A stretch of DNA of 14,995 nt from Bacillota bacterium (lineage in GTDB: Bacteria > Bacillota > DTU030), in NCBI GenBank assembly GCA_012842325.1, contig DUTA01000024.1, forward strand, positions 1 through 14,995, written 5' to 3'. The position numbers and the translations under genes were made by a program. A model generated the notes under the pieces. That model did no database searches and was not told the origin of the DNA. It was given only the letters and a program-made list of their open reading frames with translations. Shown piece by piece: positions 1 to 6,441 of the stretch; position 1 is the first letter of the stretch; each line of letters opens with the position of its first letter.

Positions 1-1122
1 ATTATGACCAGTGTTTTGGAAAAGGGTTCCTATGCCATGGCTTCCACCATGCTGGCAGCCATCTTTGGGGCCATCTTTGGCGCCGTTCTGAACAATACCG
101 GCATCTCCCGGTCCATAGTGCGCAAGGCCGCTGAGCTGGCAGGCGACAAGCCCCTGCCCATTGCCCTGGCCATTTTGTTTGCGGCGGCCCTCATCTTCTC
201 GGGGGCTACCTTTGTGGGGATTACGATTATGGTGGGCACCATTGCTCTGCCCATTATGATGTCGGTAGGGATCTCTCCCCTCCTGGCCGCCACAGTTATG
301 CTGTGCGGGCAGGCCCTGGGGAGCGGCATGAATGTTTCTACCTGGGCTATCTATCAGAATACCTTCGGCCTTGACGTGGGAACCATCGGCAGCTATACCC
401 CCTACATATTAGGTCCTATGGCCGCTACGGCTGTAATAATGATAATATATTACATGAAACAGGAAAAAACCTACCGCAAGGCCTGGGCCATGCCCACCAG
501 GGTGGAGGCGGAAGAAGAAAAACCGGTGCGGACCATTGCCCTGATAGCACCACTTATCCCCATCACCTTTGTTCTGGCCTTTGACTTCGAAGTCATCCCA
601 GCTTTGCTGATCGGGATAATTGGTGCCCTTGTGCTGACAACACCGCCGCGGCCGGTGCAGCTGGTAACCAAGTGCTTTATTGAGGGGATCCAGAATGTGG
701 CCGGGGCCCTGGCGGTGCTCATCGGTGTTGGCATCATTTTCACCGCCGTGCGCACCCCCAACGTGCTGGCTGTCATGGAGCCCATTGTCACCAAAATAGC
801 CCCGCGGTCGCCGCTGGCCTTTGTCCTGTTCTTTGGCGGCCTTGCCCCCCTGGCCCTTTATCGCGGGCCGCTGAACATGTATGGCATGGGGGCGGGTCTG
901 GCCGGCATCCTGGCAGCCGTAGGCATCAATCCCGTCGCCGGCATGTTCGGCCTGCGCACCGACGCCTACCTGCAGGTCTCCACCTGCCCCACCAACTCCC
1001 AGAATGTGTGGGTGGCCGATTTTACCAAAACCGATGTCAACACCATTGCCAAGCGGCACATCCTGTTCCTGTGGCCGGCCTGTATCATTACCAGCATCAT
1101 AGGGGCACTGATTATTTTCTAG
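1..1122 (+). CDS. Ion-transporter-family permease (GntP/citrate-transporter-like), 5'-partial
   Basis: Integral membrane protein, very likely a secondary transporter for an organic acid or related anion. The reading frame is open at the first base of the window and the visible 372-373 residues are shorter than the 430-450 usual for these permeases, so the true start probably lies upstream. Nearly the whole protein is hydrophobic: helices cover about residues 12-30, 50-65, 70-105 and 130-150. A charged cytoplasmic loop follows (about 150-175, rich in K, R and E), then more helices at about 177-215, 230-255, 270-300 and 350-372. The Gly/Ser-rich stretch SGATFVGITIMVGTIALP and the later PLALYRGPLNMYG look like re-entrant substrate-binding hairpins. 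It sits 94 bases before a hydantoinase/oxoprolinase gene, so it may import that enzyme's substrate (inference). The exact family (GntP, CitMHS or another) cannot be fixed by eye. Confidence 0.65.
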   Translation: MMTSVLEKGSYAMASTMLAAIFGAIFGAVLNNTGISRSIVRKAAELAGDKPLPIALAILFAAALIFSGATFVGITIMVGTIALPIMMSVGISPLLAATVMLCGQALGSGMNVSTWAIYQNTFGLDVGTIGSYTPYILGPMAATAVIMIIYYMKQEKTYRKAWAMPTRVEAEEEKPVRTIALIAPLIPITFVLAFDFEVIPALLIGIIGALVLTTPPRPVQLVTKCFIEGIQNVAGALAVLIGVGIIFTAVRTPNVLAVMEPIVTKIAPRSPLAFVLFFGGLAPLALYRGPLNMYGMGAGLAGILAAVGINPVAGMFGLRTDAYLQVSTCPTNSQNVWVADFTKTDVNTIAKRHILFLWPACIITSIIGALIIF

Positions 1123-1145
1123 TAAGTTTGAAACCTGTTTCTTTT

Positions 1146-1177
1146 GCCTCCCGGGACTTTGACGGCTCCCGGGAGGC
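1146..1177. other. Perfect 11-bp inverted repeat between permease and hydantoinase genes
   Basis: GCCTCCCGGGA (1146-1156) and TCCCGGGAGGC (1167-1177) are exact reverse complements around a 10-nt loop. No T-run follows on either strand, so it is not a standard intrinsic terminator. It could be an mRNA-stabilising or processing hairpin that uncouples expression of the two genes, or an operator. The function is unknown. Confidence 0.6.
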
Positions 1178-1216
1178 AGAGTCAGAAAGCGTTAAAGCTA
1201 TAGGGGGAAGGGGAAG

Positions 1217-3352
1217 ATGAGCAAGAAATGGCGGATCGGCATTGACGTAGGCGGCACTTTTACCGATGCTGTCCTCATCGACAACGAGACCTACGAGTTG
1301 AAGGCAAAGCTGAAGATTCCCACCACGCACAGCGAGGGAGTAGCAGTGGGGATAGTGAGGATTTTGCGGCAGCTTCTGCAGGAGAACTCTATTTCCCCCA
1401 AGGATGTCTGTTTTATTGCCCACGGTACCACCCAGGCAACCAACGCCCTGCTGGAGGGAGACGTGGCCACGGTGGGGGTTATCGGGGTGGGTTCGGGGCT
1501 GGATGCCCTGAAGGCAAAAAATGATACCGATGTCGGCGACATAGAACTGGCGCCGGGCAAGTTTCTCAAGCAGCACCATTGTTTCATTAACAGTAAAGAC
1601 CTTACCGAAGAAACCATCAGCGCCAGTGTTGACCGGCTCAAAGATCAGGGCTGTGCAGTAATTGTAGCCAGCGGGGCCTACAGCATTGAAGACCCCGCAG
1701 AGGAGCTGGAGATAATCAGGGTTGCCCAAAGCCGCGGTTTGTATGCCACCGGCGGCCATGAGATCTCCCAGCTTTACGGCTTAAAAATCCGGACCCGGAC
1801 GGCGGTCATCAACGGCAGCCTGATTCCGAAAATGATGGAAACGGCCAATTATACGGAACAGGCCATTAGGGATACCGGCATCACTTCCAATTTGATGATC
1901 ATGCGCTGCGACGGCGGGGTCATGGATATCGACGAAGTGCGCAAGCGGCCCATCCTGACCCTTTTGTCGGGTCTGGCCGGGGGTGTGGCCGGGGCCTTGA
2001 TGTATGAAAAGGTTTCGGAAGGCCTGTTTTTTGAGATCGGCGGGACCAGTGCCGACATTTCCGTGGTCAAAGATGGCCGGGTAATGATCAAGAATGCCCA
2101 GGTGGGCGGGCACAAGACCTATCTAAAATCTCTGGATGTGCGCACCCTGGGCATTGCCGGGGGCAGTATGATCCGGGTCGCCGACGGAGAGATTATTGAT
2201 GTCGGTCCCAGGAGCTGTCATATCGCCGGGCTCAACTACGAGTGCTTTACGGGAGCAGAAAATATTGTCAACCCCGTCCTGCGTTTCATCCGTCCCTGTC
2301 CCACTGACATGGAGGATTATGCCATTGTTCAGGGGGAGGACGGGCGTCAGTTTGCCTTAACCCTGGCCGGGGCCGCCAATATTCTGGGAGCGGTGCCCGA
2401 GGGAGATTATGCCCGGGGTTTCCGGGAAAGTGCCGTCAGGGCGTGGCAGCCGCTGGCGGCCTACCTCAATGCTTCCGTGGAAGAAGTTGCAAAAAGGGTT
2501 CTTGACCTGGCCGCCTATAAACTGCTGCTGGTGGCCAATGAATTGATCGATGTCTACGGGCTGGACCGGGATTTTGTCGAACTTGTCGGCGGTGGGGGCA
2601 GTGCCGGGGTTATCGTCCCCTATCTGGGCCAACGGGAAGGGTTTAAATGGCGCATTGCTCGGAATGCCCCCTATATATCCACCATCGGCGTTGCCCTCGC
2701 CATGGTGCGGGAGCAGATCGAGCGCTCCGTGGTCAATCCCACCGAAGAAGATGTGGTGAAGATCCGCCGCGAGGTGCTGGAGGCGGCGGTGAGGGCGGGC
2801 GCCCTGCCGGAGACGGTGGACATAGCCGTGGAAGTGGACACCCAGAGGAATATTCTCCGGGCCACGGCGACAGGTTCAACGGAAATGCGGAGCAGGGATC
2901 TGACGGCCACGGCCTCGCCCGGGGAGATGCTGGCCACGGCGGCGGAAGCCCTCGGCGTTCCCCCGGAATCAATTAAGGTCAACCACAAAACATCCCGCTA
3001 CAGCGTTTTTGAGGCAACGGCGGTCAAGAAGGGATTTCTGGGCCTGATCAAGAAAAAAGAAGCTCTGTGCTGCGTTATTGATCGGGAAGGTGTGGTGCGC
3101 CTGAAAAAGAAAAACGCGGGGGTATACTCCTTCGCCAGGGAGGATGCGGCAGCCCAACTTCCCAGGATTTTGGATGAATGGACGGAGTATTCGGAAGCCA
3201 ATGCCATTCTGCCCAGTCTGTACGTGTTCTACGGAGAAAAGATGCTGGACCTGAGCGGTTTGGGCACCCTGGACAATATCCTTTCCATCTTTGCCGTGGA
3301 GACGAAGCATCTCGAGCCCCAGGAGACCATCATCGCCGTGGTTTCCAGGTAG
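1217..3352 (+). CDS. Hydantoinase/oxoprolinase family protein (HyuA-type)
   Basis: The 711-residue protein has the architecture of the ATP-dependent hydantoinase/5-oxoprolinase alpha subunit, which couples ATP hydrolysis to opening a cyclic amide or similar ring. The N-terminal Hydant_A_N domain starts with the phosphate-binding motif DVGGTFTD (residues 10-17). The central hydantoinase A domain has a second ASKHA-type motif FEIGGTSADIS (around 272-282). A Gly-rich GGGGSAG motif (around 457) matches the adenosine-binding region. The last 180 or so residues form a separate domain with many charged residues. Family members normally partner with a HyuB subunit, which is absent downstream, so this may be one of the single-gene relatives of unknown substrate. 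The ATG start is preceded by the purine-rich site GGGGGAAGGGG. Neighbours suggest a shared catabolic unit with the permease upstream and the metalloprotease-like gene 16 bases downstream. The family is clear and the substrate is unknown. Confidence 0.88.
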   Translation: MSKKWRIGIDVGGTFTDAVLIDNETYELKAKLKIPTTHSEGVAVGIVRILRQLLQENSISPKDVCFIAHGTTQATNALLEGDVATVGVIGVGSGLDALKAKNDTDVGDIELAPGKFLKQHHCFINSKDLTEETISASVDRLKDQGCAVIVASGAYSIEDPAEELEIIRVAQSRGLYATGGHEISQLYGLKIRTRTAVINGSLIPKMMETANYTEQAIRDTGITSNLMIMRCDGGVMDIDEVRKRPILTLLSGLAGGVAGALMYEKVSEGLFFEIGGTSADISVVKDGRVMIKNAQVGGHKTYLKSLDVRTLGIAGGSMIRVADGEIIDVGPRSCHIAGLNYECFTGAENIVNPVLRFIRPCPTDMEDYAIVQGEDGRQFALTLAGAANILGAVPEGDYARGFRESAVRAWQPLAAYLNASVEEVAKRVLDLAAYKLLLVANELIDVYGLDRDFVELVGGGGSAGVIVPYLGQREGFKWRIARNAPYISTIGVALAMVREQIERSVVNPTEEDVVKIRREVLEAAVRAGALPETVDIAVEVDTQRNILRATATGSTEMRSRDLTATASPGEMLATAAEALGVPPESIKVNHKTSRYSVFEATAVKKGFLGLIKKKEALCCVIDREGVVRLKKKNAGVYSFAREDAAAQLPRILDEWTEYSEANAILPSLYVFYGEKMLDLSGLGTLDNILSIFAVETKHLEPQETIIAVVSR

Positions 3353-3368
3353 CACGGGGGGTTAACCC

Positions 3369-3977
3369 TTGAGAAAGATCAGTGACCTCAATAAAATACT
3401 GCAGTTGAGCAGCTATGAGCTGGCCCGGGAACAGCTCAGCCACGATCTACTGTATCAAAAAATCCCGCCGGAGCGCATCAAAGATTACATCAGTACCGCC
3501 CTTGCCATTGGCGCGCAGATGGCCGACTCCTGCCCAAGTAAAAACATTTATGAGCTGTGCGCGCGGGAAGGCATCCGCATTGTGATCCCCCCGACCAATG
3601 GCCAGTATTTTGGCGTGCGCCTGCGGGCGGAAATCCAGATCGATGACAAAGAAAAGAAGATCCTGCTGTACCGGCAATCCCTGGCAGAGATTGCCCGGGT
3701 CTTGCAGGAATGGCTGCCCCCGGAAAAAAGGCTGGACGCCGAAACCGTCAAACAAATGCACCTGGCCCATGAATTTTTCCACTATCTTGAGTACAGGGAT
3801 AATTTCCGGGTCAACGAGATGCTGCCCCCCGTTGTTACCTTCAACTTCCTGGGGCTGCGCCGGACAGCCACGGTTTTAACCCTCTCCGAAATCGCCGCCC
3901 ACAGCTTCAGCAAAAGGCTCCTTGACCTGCCCTACTATCCCTATCTTTACGACAAGATTTATGCCCTGTCCTTGTAG
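3369..3977 (+). CDS. Putative HExxH zinc metalloprotease-like protein
   Basis: The protein is 202 residues with no signal peptide or membrane segment, so probably cytoplasmic. Residues 134-138 read HEFFH within AHEFFHYLEY, a gluzincin-type zinc-binding motif in which two histidines bind zinc and the glutamate is catalytic. Glu174 in LSEIAAHSF is a plausible third ligand, as in ImmA/IrrE-like (M78) peptidases. It lacks the helix-turn-helix often fused to that family. The only sensible start is a TTG, since the next Met is residue 51. It lies 16 bases after the hydantoinase stop behind a G-rich site, and the 10-nt palindrome GGGTTAACCC (3359-3368) fills the gap right up to the start codon. Close spacing implies co-transcription with the hydantoinase gene. 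It could be a peptidase acting on the pathway's product, a regulator-cleaving protease, or an inactive relative. The motif is seen; its role is not. Confidence 0.7.
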   Translation: MRKISDLNKILQLSSYELAREQLSHDLLYQKIPPERIKDYISTALAIGAQMADSCPSKNIYELCAREGIRIVIPPTNGQYFGVRLRAEIQIDDKEKKILLYRQSLAEIARVLQEWLPPEKRLDAETVKQMHLAHEFFHYLEYRDNFRVNEMLPPVVTFNFLGLRRTATVLTLSEIAAHSFSKRLLDLPYYPYLYDKIYALSL

Positions 3978-4024
3978 AACAATACATGGAAAAATAGAGG
4001 AAATTGAAAAGGAAGGAAGTATGT

Positions 4025-4052
4025 AGATATAACAAGAGTAAGATCCATATCT
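4025..4052. promoter_or_regulatory. Possible operator dyad ahead of the GntR gene
   Basis: AGATAT (4025-4030) and ATATCT (4047-4052) form an imperfect AT-rich inverted repeat about 20 bases before the GntR-type regulator gene. GntR/HutC regulators often bind dyads near their own gene, so this is a candidate autoregulatory site. The arms are only six bases and could be chance. Confidence 0.25.
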
Positions 4053-4070
4053 AAATTATCCAAACGGGTG

Positions 4071-4802
4071 ATGGTCGTGATCGATAAAACAAGCGGTATC
4101 CCGGTCTACAAGCAGGTAGAGTCGGCTCTCCTGGCCGATATAGAGCGGGGCCTGTATCCGGCGGGCAGCAAGCTGCCCAGTGAGGAGATGCTGGCCGCCC
4201 GCTTCGGCGTGGCCAGGGGCACCATCCGCCAGGCCTTAAGTGAGCTGGCCAACCACGGCATCATTAAGCGGATTCACGGCAGCGGTACTTTCGTTTGCGA
4301 ACCGGGAAGTGAGTTTAAAATCGACACCGAGCACTTTATCTCCTTCCTCGAGGCCCTGGAGTGGGAGGACAAAGCCAATACCATTGTCTTGGAAAAGCAA
4401 ATGCAAAGGTTAGTGGGAGGACCGCCCCAGGACTTATTCCCTGCCAACAGTACCTTTTTTTCTGTCAAGCGCCTGCGCAAGCGGGGAAACAAACCCGTTA
4501 TGTTTTCCGTCGACCACATTCCCCTGGCTTTGTTCCCCGATATCGACCAAAAATATGCTGATCAGGCCTTAATATATGAGTTTTTGGAGAATGTCTACTC
4601 GATCCGGATAAAAAAAGTGAAGCGCATCTTCCATGCCATTTCGGCTACTGGAGAAGTGGCCAAAATGCTTGCCCTTAGAACTGGAGAGCCGGTGTTTTAT
4701 ATTGTACAGCAAGCCTTCGACGAGTTTGATCGCTGTGTGGATTGTGCCGACCTATATATACTAAGTGAAGAAATGCATTTCTCTGTGACAACATACAGAT
4801 AA
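4071..4802 (+). CDS. GntR-family transcriptional regulator (HutC/UTRA subfamily)
   Basis: DNA-binding one-component regulator of 243 residues. The N-terminal winged helix-turn-helix (about residues 10-75) has the GntR signature: IPVYKQVESALLADIERG, then LPSEEMLAARFGVARGTIRQ, then IIKRIHGSGTFV. The remaining part, from about residue 88 to the end, matches a UTRA ligand-binding domain, including KRLRKRGNKPVMFSVDHIPL and the late GEPVFYIVQQAFDEF strand. Its effector is probably a small metabolite linked to the upstream permease/hydantoinase cluster (inference). Start choice is uncertain: GTG 4068, ATG 4071 and GTG 4077 are all in frame. GTG 4077 has GGTGAT, complementary to the 16S rRNA tail, four bases upstream and gives the canonical N-terminus MIDKTSGIPVY. 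The gene is separated from the cluster by 90 AT-rich bases and followed 38 bases later by a strong hairpin and T-tract. Confidence 0.9.
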   Translation: MVVIDKTSGIPVYKQVESALLADIERGLYPAGSKLPSEEMLAARFGVARGTIRQALSELANHGIIKRIHGSGTFVCEPGSEFKIDTEHFISFLEALEWEDKANTIVLEKQMQRLVGGPPQDLFPANSTFFSVKRLRKRGNKPVMFSVDHIPLALFPDIDQKYADQALIYEFLENVYSIRIKKVKRIFHAISATGEVAKMLALRTGEPVFYIVQQAFDEFDRCVDCADLYILSEEMHFSVTTYR

Positions 4803-4840
4803 ACCCCGCTTTCAGCTGTGACACTAGCGACGGCAGAATT

Positions 4841-4898
4841 GTCGTCGACCTCCGGTAATGCAGAACCCCCGGAGGGCGACGACGTTTTTATTCTTTTT
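4841..4898 (+). terminator. 15-bp hairpin with T-rich tail after the GntR gene (terminator or CRISPR-leader dyad)
   Basis: GTCGTCGACCTCCGG (4841-4855) pairs with CCGGAGGGCGACGAC (4869-4883) with one mismatch around a 13-nt loop. It is followed by GTTTTTATTCTTTTTT. This is a good intrinsic terminator for the regulator gene. A GTCGACC...CCGGGGG-type dyad followed by a T-rich stretch also resembles, from memory, an element in CRISPR leaders of Clostridia with ATTGAAAC repeats. It may belong to the leader-like segment listed separately. Confidence 0.7.
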
Positions 4899-5040
4899 TG
4901 TCCCGAGGCTAAAAGTGCCCTTTATTTTTTCAACCTCCGGGCATTTACATGCACTGCTCTTCTATGGAAAAGGTCTGTTTGCAAAATATGGAGGATTGGC
5001 AATTTTTTTGGAGAAATTTATATTACAGAAAACTATTTAT
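4841..5040 (+). other. Leader-like AT-rich segment upstream of cas6 (candidate orphan CRISPR leader)
   Basis: No convincing gene lies between 4803 and 5111. The segment starts with a 15-bp GC-rich dyad and continues with AT-rich, T-tract-rich sequence, including TGCCC/GGGCA half-sites near 4917 and 4940. It ends in TTTGGAGAAATTTATATTAC (5007-5026). This layout, directly beside a CRISPR-Cas remnant and on the same strand, is what a CRISPR leader looks like. Where the first repeat should follow (about 5041) there is instead a short hairpin, then a TATAAT (5075-5080) and the cas6 ribosome binding site. The leader identity is inference from memory and context. The other possibility is a terminator followed by an ordinary cas6 promoter region. 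Confidence 0.35.
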
Positions 5041-5082
5041 TTCACTCCGTCAGTATTTGTCGGAGTGACTGTATTATAATTC
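4981..5082 (+). repeat. Hairpin-bearing diverged repeat, copy 1 (upstream of cas6)
   Basis: This aligns with 6442-6553. Shared blocks are AAAATNTGGAG, GGCA, TTTGNAGAAATT, then ACTCCGYCAGTATTTGNCGG and TTAYAATT. The distance from the TTTG block to ACTCCG is 37 bases here and 38 in copy 2. TCACTCCG (5042-5049) pairs perfectly with CGGAGTGA (5061-5068). A TATAAT at 5075-5080 follows, with no good -35 box at 17 bases; the dyad occupies that place, as an operator or activator site might. Confidence 0.5.
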
Positions 5083-5111
5083 CCTTAGGTTATTGAGAGA
5101 AGGAGATTATC

Positions 5112-5849
5112 ATGCACCTGAAAATCAAATTAGCCGCCGATGGCGGTATACGGTTGCCGGTTCACTACAACCGGCTGGTGCAGGCTGCCATCTACAACAG
5201 CATTACCCCGGAATTGGCTGCTTTTTTGCACGATTGTGGTTTTCCCTATGAGAAAAGGCGGTTTAAAATGTTTACTTTTTCTCGCCTTCTGGGAAAGGCA
5301 GTCTTTGACCGGCAAAAGGGAGAGCTCCTTTTTCCCCAGGGTTTTCTTTCCCTAGTAATCAGCAGCCCCTTGGATTTGTTCTGTAAAGAACTGGCGAATA
5401 TTTTGCTCCTTTCCAACCAGCTGCATTTGGGCGACCAAGTCCTGTATGTAACTGGAATTGAGACATCGCACCCCCAAGTTACGGCCAGCAGGTGTATATT
5501 TAAACTCCTTTCACCGGCCGTTGTCTACAGCACTTTTACCAAAGCAAATGGCAAAAAATATACCTGTTATTTTGAACCGGGAGAAGCAGATTTTGCGGAA
5601 CAGATAGATGCCAATCTGCGCAAGAAATACTACTCCTTATACCGGGAACAGCCCCCGGAGGAAGTGGTAAAGGTATCGCCCAGGGGGAAAGTGCGAAGAA
5701 ATATTGTCAAATACAAAGACTTCTATGTGAAAGGTTACACTTGCCGCCTGGAACTGGAAGGGCCAAGGGAACTTTTGCAGCTGGCTTTAGACGCCGGTAT
5801 CGGCAGCAAGAACAGCCAGGGCTTCGGCTGTGTCGAGCTTGTAGAATAA
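5112..5849 (+). CDS. cas6: CRISPR-associated endoribonuclease Cas6
   Basis: Cas6 cuts the precursor CRISPR transcript within each repeat, leaving the eight-nucleotide 5' handle on mature guides. The 245-residue length is normal. The N-terminal ferredoxin-like fold carries the typical LPVHYNRLVQAAIYNSI segment. Tyr28, His40 (in FLHDCGF) and Lys52 (in RRFKMFTFS) sit where the Tyr-His-Lys catalytic triad lies in archaeal Cas6 enzymes. The C-terminus has the hallmark glycine-rich loop GIGSKNSQGFG (residues 229-239). The ATG is preceded by GAGAGAAGGAG. All motifs look intact although the rest of the cas operon is missing and the adjacent array is degenerate, so it may still process arrays elsewhere in the genome (inference). 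A truncated cas8b-like stub follows after 24 bases with its own ribosome binding site, matching the cas6-cas8b order of type I-B operons. Confidence 0.9.
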   Translation: MHLKIKLAADGGIRLPVHYNRLVQAAIYNSITPELAAFLHDCGFPYEKRRFKMFTFSRLLGKAVFDRQKGELLFPQGFLSLVISSPLDLFCKELANILLLSNQLHLGDQVLYVTGIETSHPQVTASRCIFKLLSPAVVYSTFTKANGKKYTCYFEPGEADFAEQIDANLRKKYYSLYREQPPEEVVKVSPRGKVRRNIVKYKDFYVKGYTCRLELEGPRELLQLALDAGIGSKNSQGFGCVELVE

Positions 5850-5873
5850 CTTAAGAGAAGGGAGGGAAAAAAA

Positions 5874-6104
5874 GTGCTGGCAGCAGTGAAAGATTTGGGC
5901 GAGGTTGTTCTCCAATTGGAACCACAAAGTGAACTTAGCCGCCAATTGGACGATCCCGGAGCAGGAGAGGAATTGAAACCGCTCTTTGAATTCTTCTTCG
6001 ATGATATTCAGGCAAGTTTTCAGCCTTCCTATGAGGAATTGAAACAGTTCCACCTGCCGCCAGGCGATGGCCTGGGCGAGTTGGTTTTATCAGTCTTTCT
6101 ATAA
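5874..6104 (+). pseudogene. Truncated N-terminal stub, possibly of Cas8b/Csh1, running into the CRISPR remnant
   Basis: A GTG start 24 bases after cas6 has a strong site AAGGGAGGG seven bases upstream, as expected for the next operon gene. The first 31 or so codons (beginning MLAAVKDLGEVVLQLE and ending near DDPGAG) read like the start of type I-B Cas8b/Csh1 or TM1802-type large subunits, which are several hundred residues long. From codon 32 the frame is not protein-derived: it reads GAGGAATTGAAAC, the 3' half of a CRISPR repeat, and then a spacer and further repeats, giving two EELK segments 22 codons apart before a stop at 6104. I infer a deletion that fused the 5' end of a cas gene to an array. 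The Cas8b assignment rests on a short resemblance and operon position. It could be another small cas gene or an unrelated leader peptide. Confidence 0.45.
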
Positions 6105-6373
6105 GGCATTGAAACCTGTTAAAGAATTCCATAAGTGTGTCAAAGGATAGGTTTTCAGCCTTCCTATGAGGAGTTAGACCCTGCTAAAGAATTCCATAAG
6201 TGTATCAAAGGATAGGTTTCTAGTCTCATATAAGGAATTGAAACAAGTGCAAAAAAAAGACCGAGTTTATCGGTCTCTTTTTAAGCCTCCCTTTGAAATC
6301 AATCCGTATCATGGGAGTATTCAGTTAAGGAATGGAATTGGGAATCACAGCCTTCATATATAGGAATTAGAAC
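5967..6373 (+). CRISPR. Degenerate CRISPR array remnant, about seven repeats with ~66-bp period
   Basis: The best repeat is 6016-6045 (30 nt): GTTTTCAGCCTTCCT then ATGAGGAATTGAAAC, a type I-B-like repeat whose last eight bases ATTGAAAC form the usual 5' handle. Related units are: R0 at 5967-5979 (only GAGGAATTGAAAC); R2 at 6084-6115 (ends AAGGCATTGAAAC); R3 at 6151-6180 (3' end decayed to GAGTTAGACC); R4 at 6216-6244 (ends AAGGAATTGAAAC). A weak unit near 6278-6307 is predicted by spacing. R5 at about 6344-6373 ends GGAATTAGAAC. Spacers are roughly 33-38 nt. Spacers 6116-6150 and 6181-6215 agree at 33 of 35 positions. Almost every repeat differs from the others, so the array is most likely inactive. 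No leader abuts its 5' end; a cas-gene stub does. Confidence 0.8.
6251..6282. terminator. Terminator-like hairpin inside the CRISPR remnant
   Basis: AGACCGA (6258-6264) and TCGGTCT (6270-6276) pair around GTTTA, flanked by an A-run on the left and CTTTTT on the right. It would therefore work as an intrinsic terminator in either direction. It occupies a spacer position (6245-6277) of the degenerate array and would end transcription from cas6. Confidence 0.65.
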
Positions 6374-6441
6374 CTGTATTGAAATTTAACTTGGGCGTGG
6401 GGTGCCCGCCGGGGCAGGTTTATTGGGTACAGGCGGTCGAT

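Noticed and set aside
409..1059. Long minus-strand frames opposite the permease and other GC-rich genes
   Set aside because: They are antisense shadows with His/Gly/Pro-rich composition and no start signals. The + strand genes have clear family motifs.
4818..5096. Overlapping frames of 92 and 73 codons between gntR and cas6
   Set aside because: They run through the 15-bp dyad, the T-tracts and the hairpin repeat. They are rich in Phe from T-runs and have no ribosome binding site.
5072..5101. Additional degenerate CRISPR repeat just before cas6
   Set aside because: Only part (TTCCCTTAGGTTATTGAG) resembles the repeat, and a gap is needed. It overlaps the cas6 ribosome binding region and could be chance.
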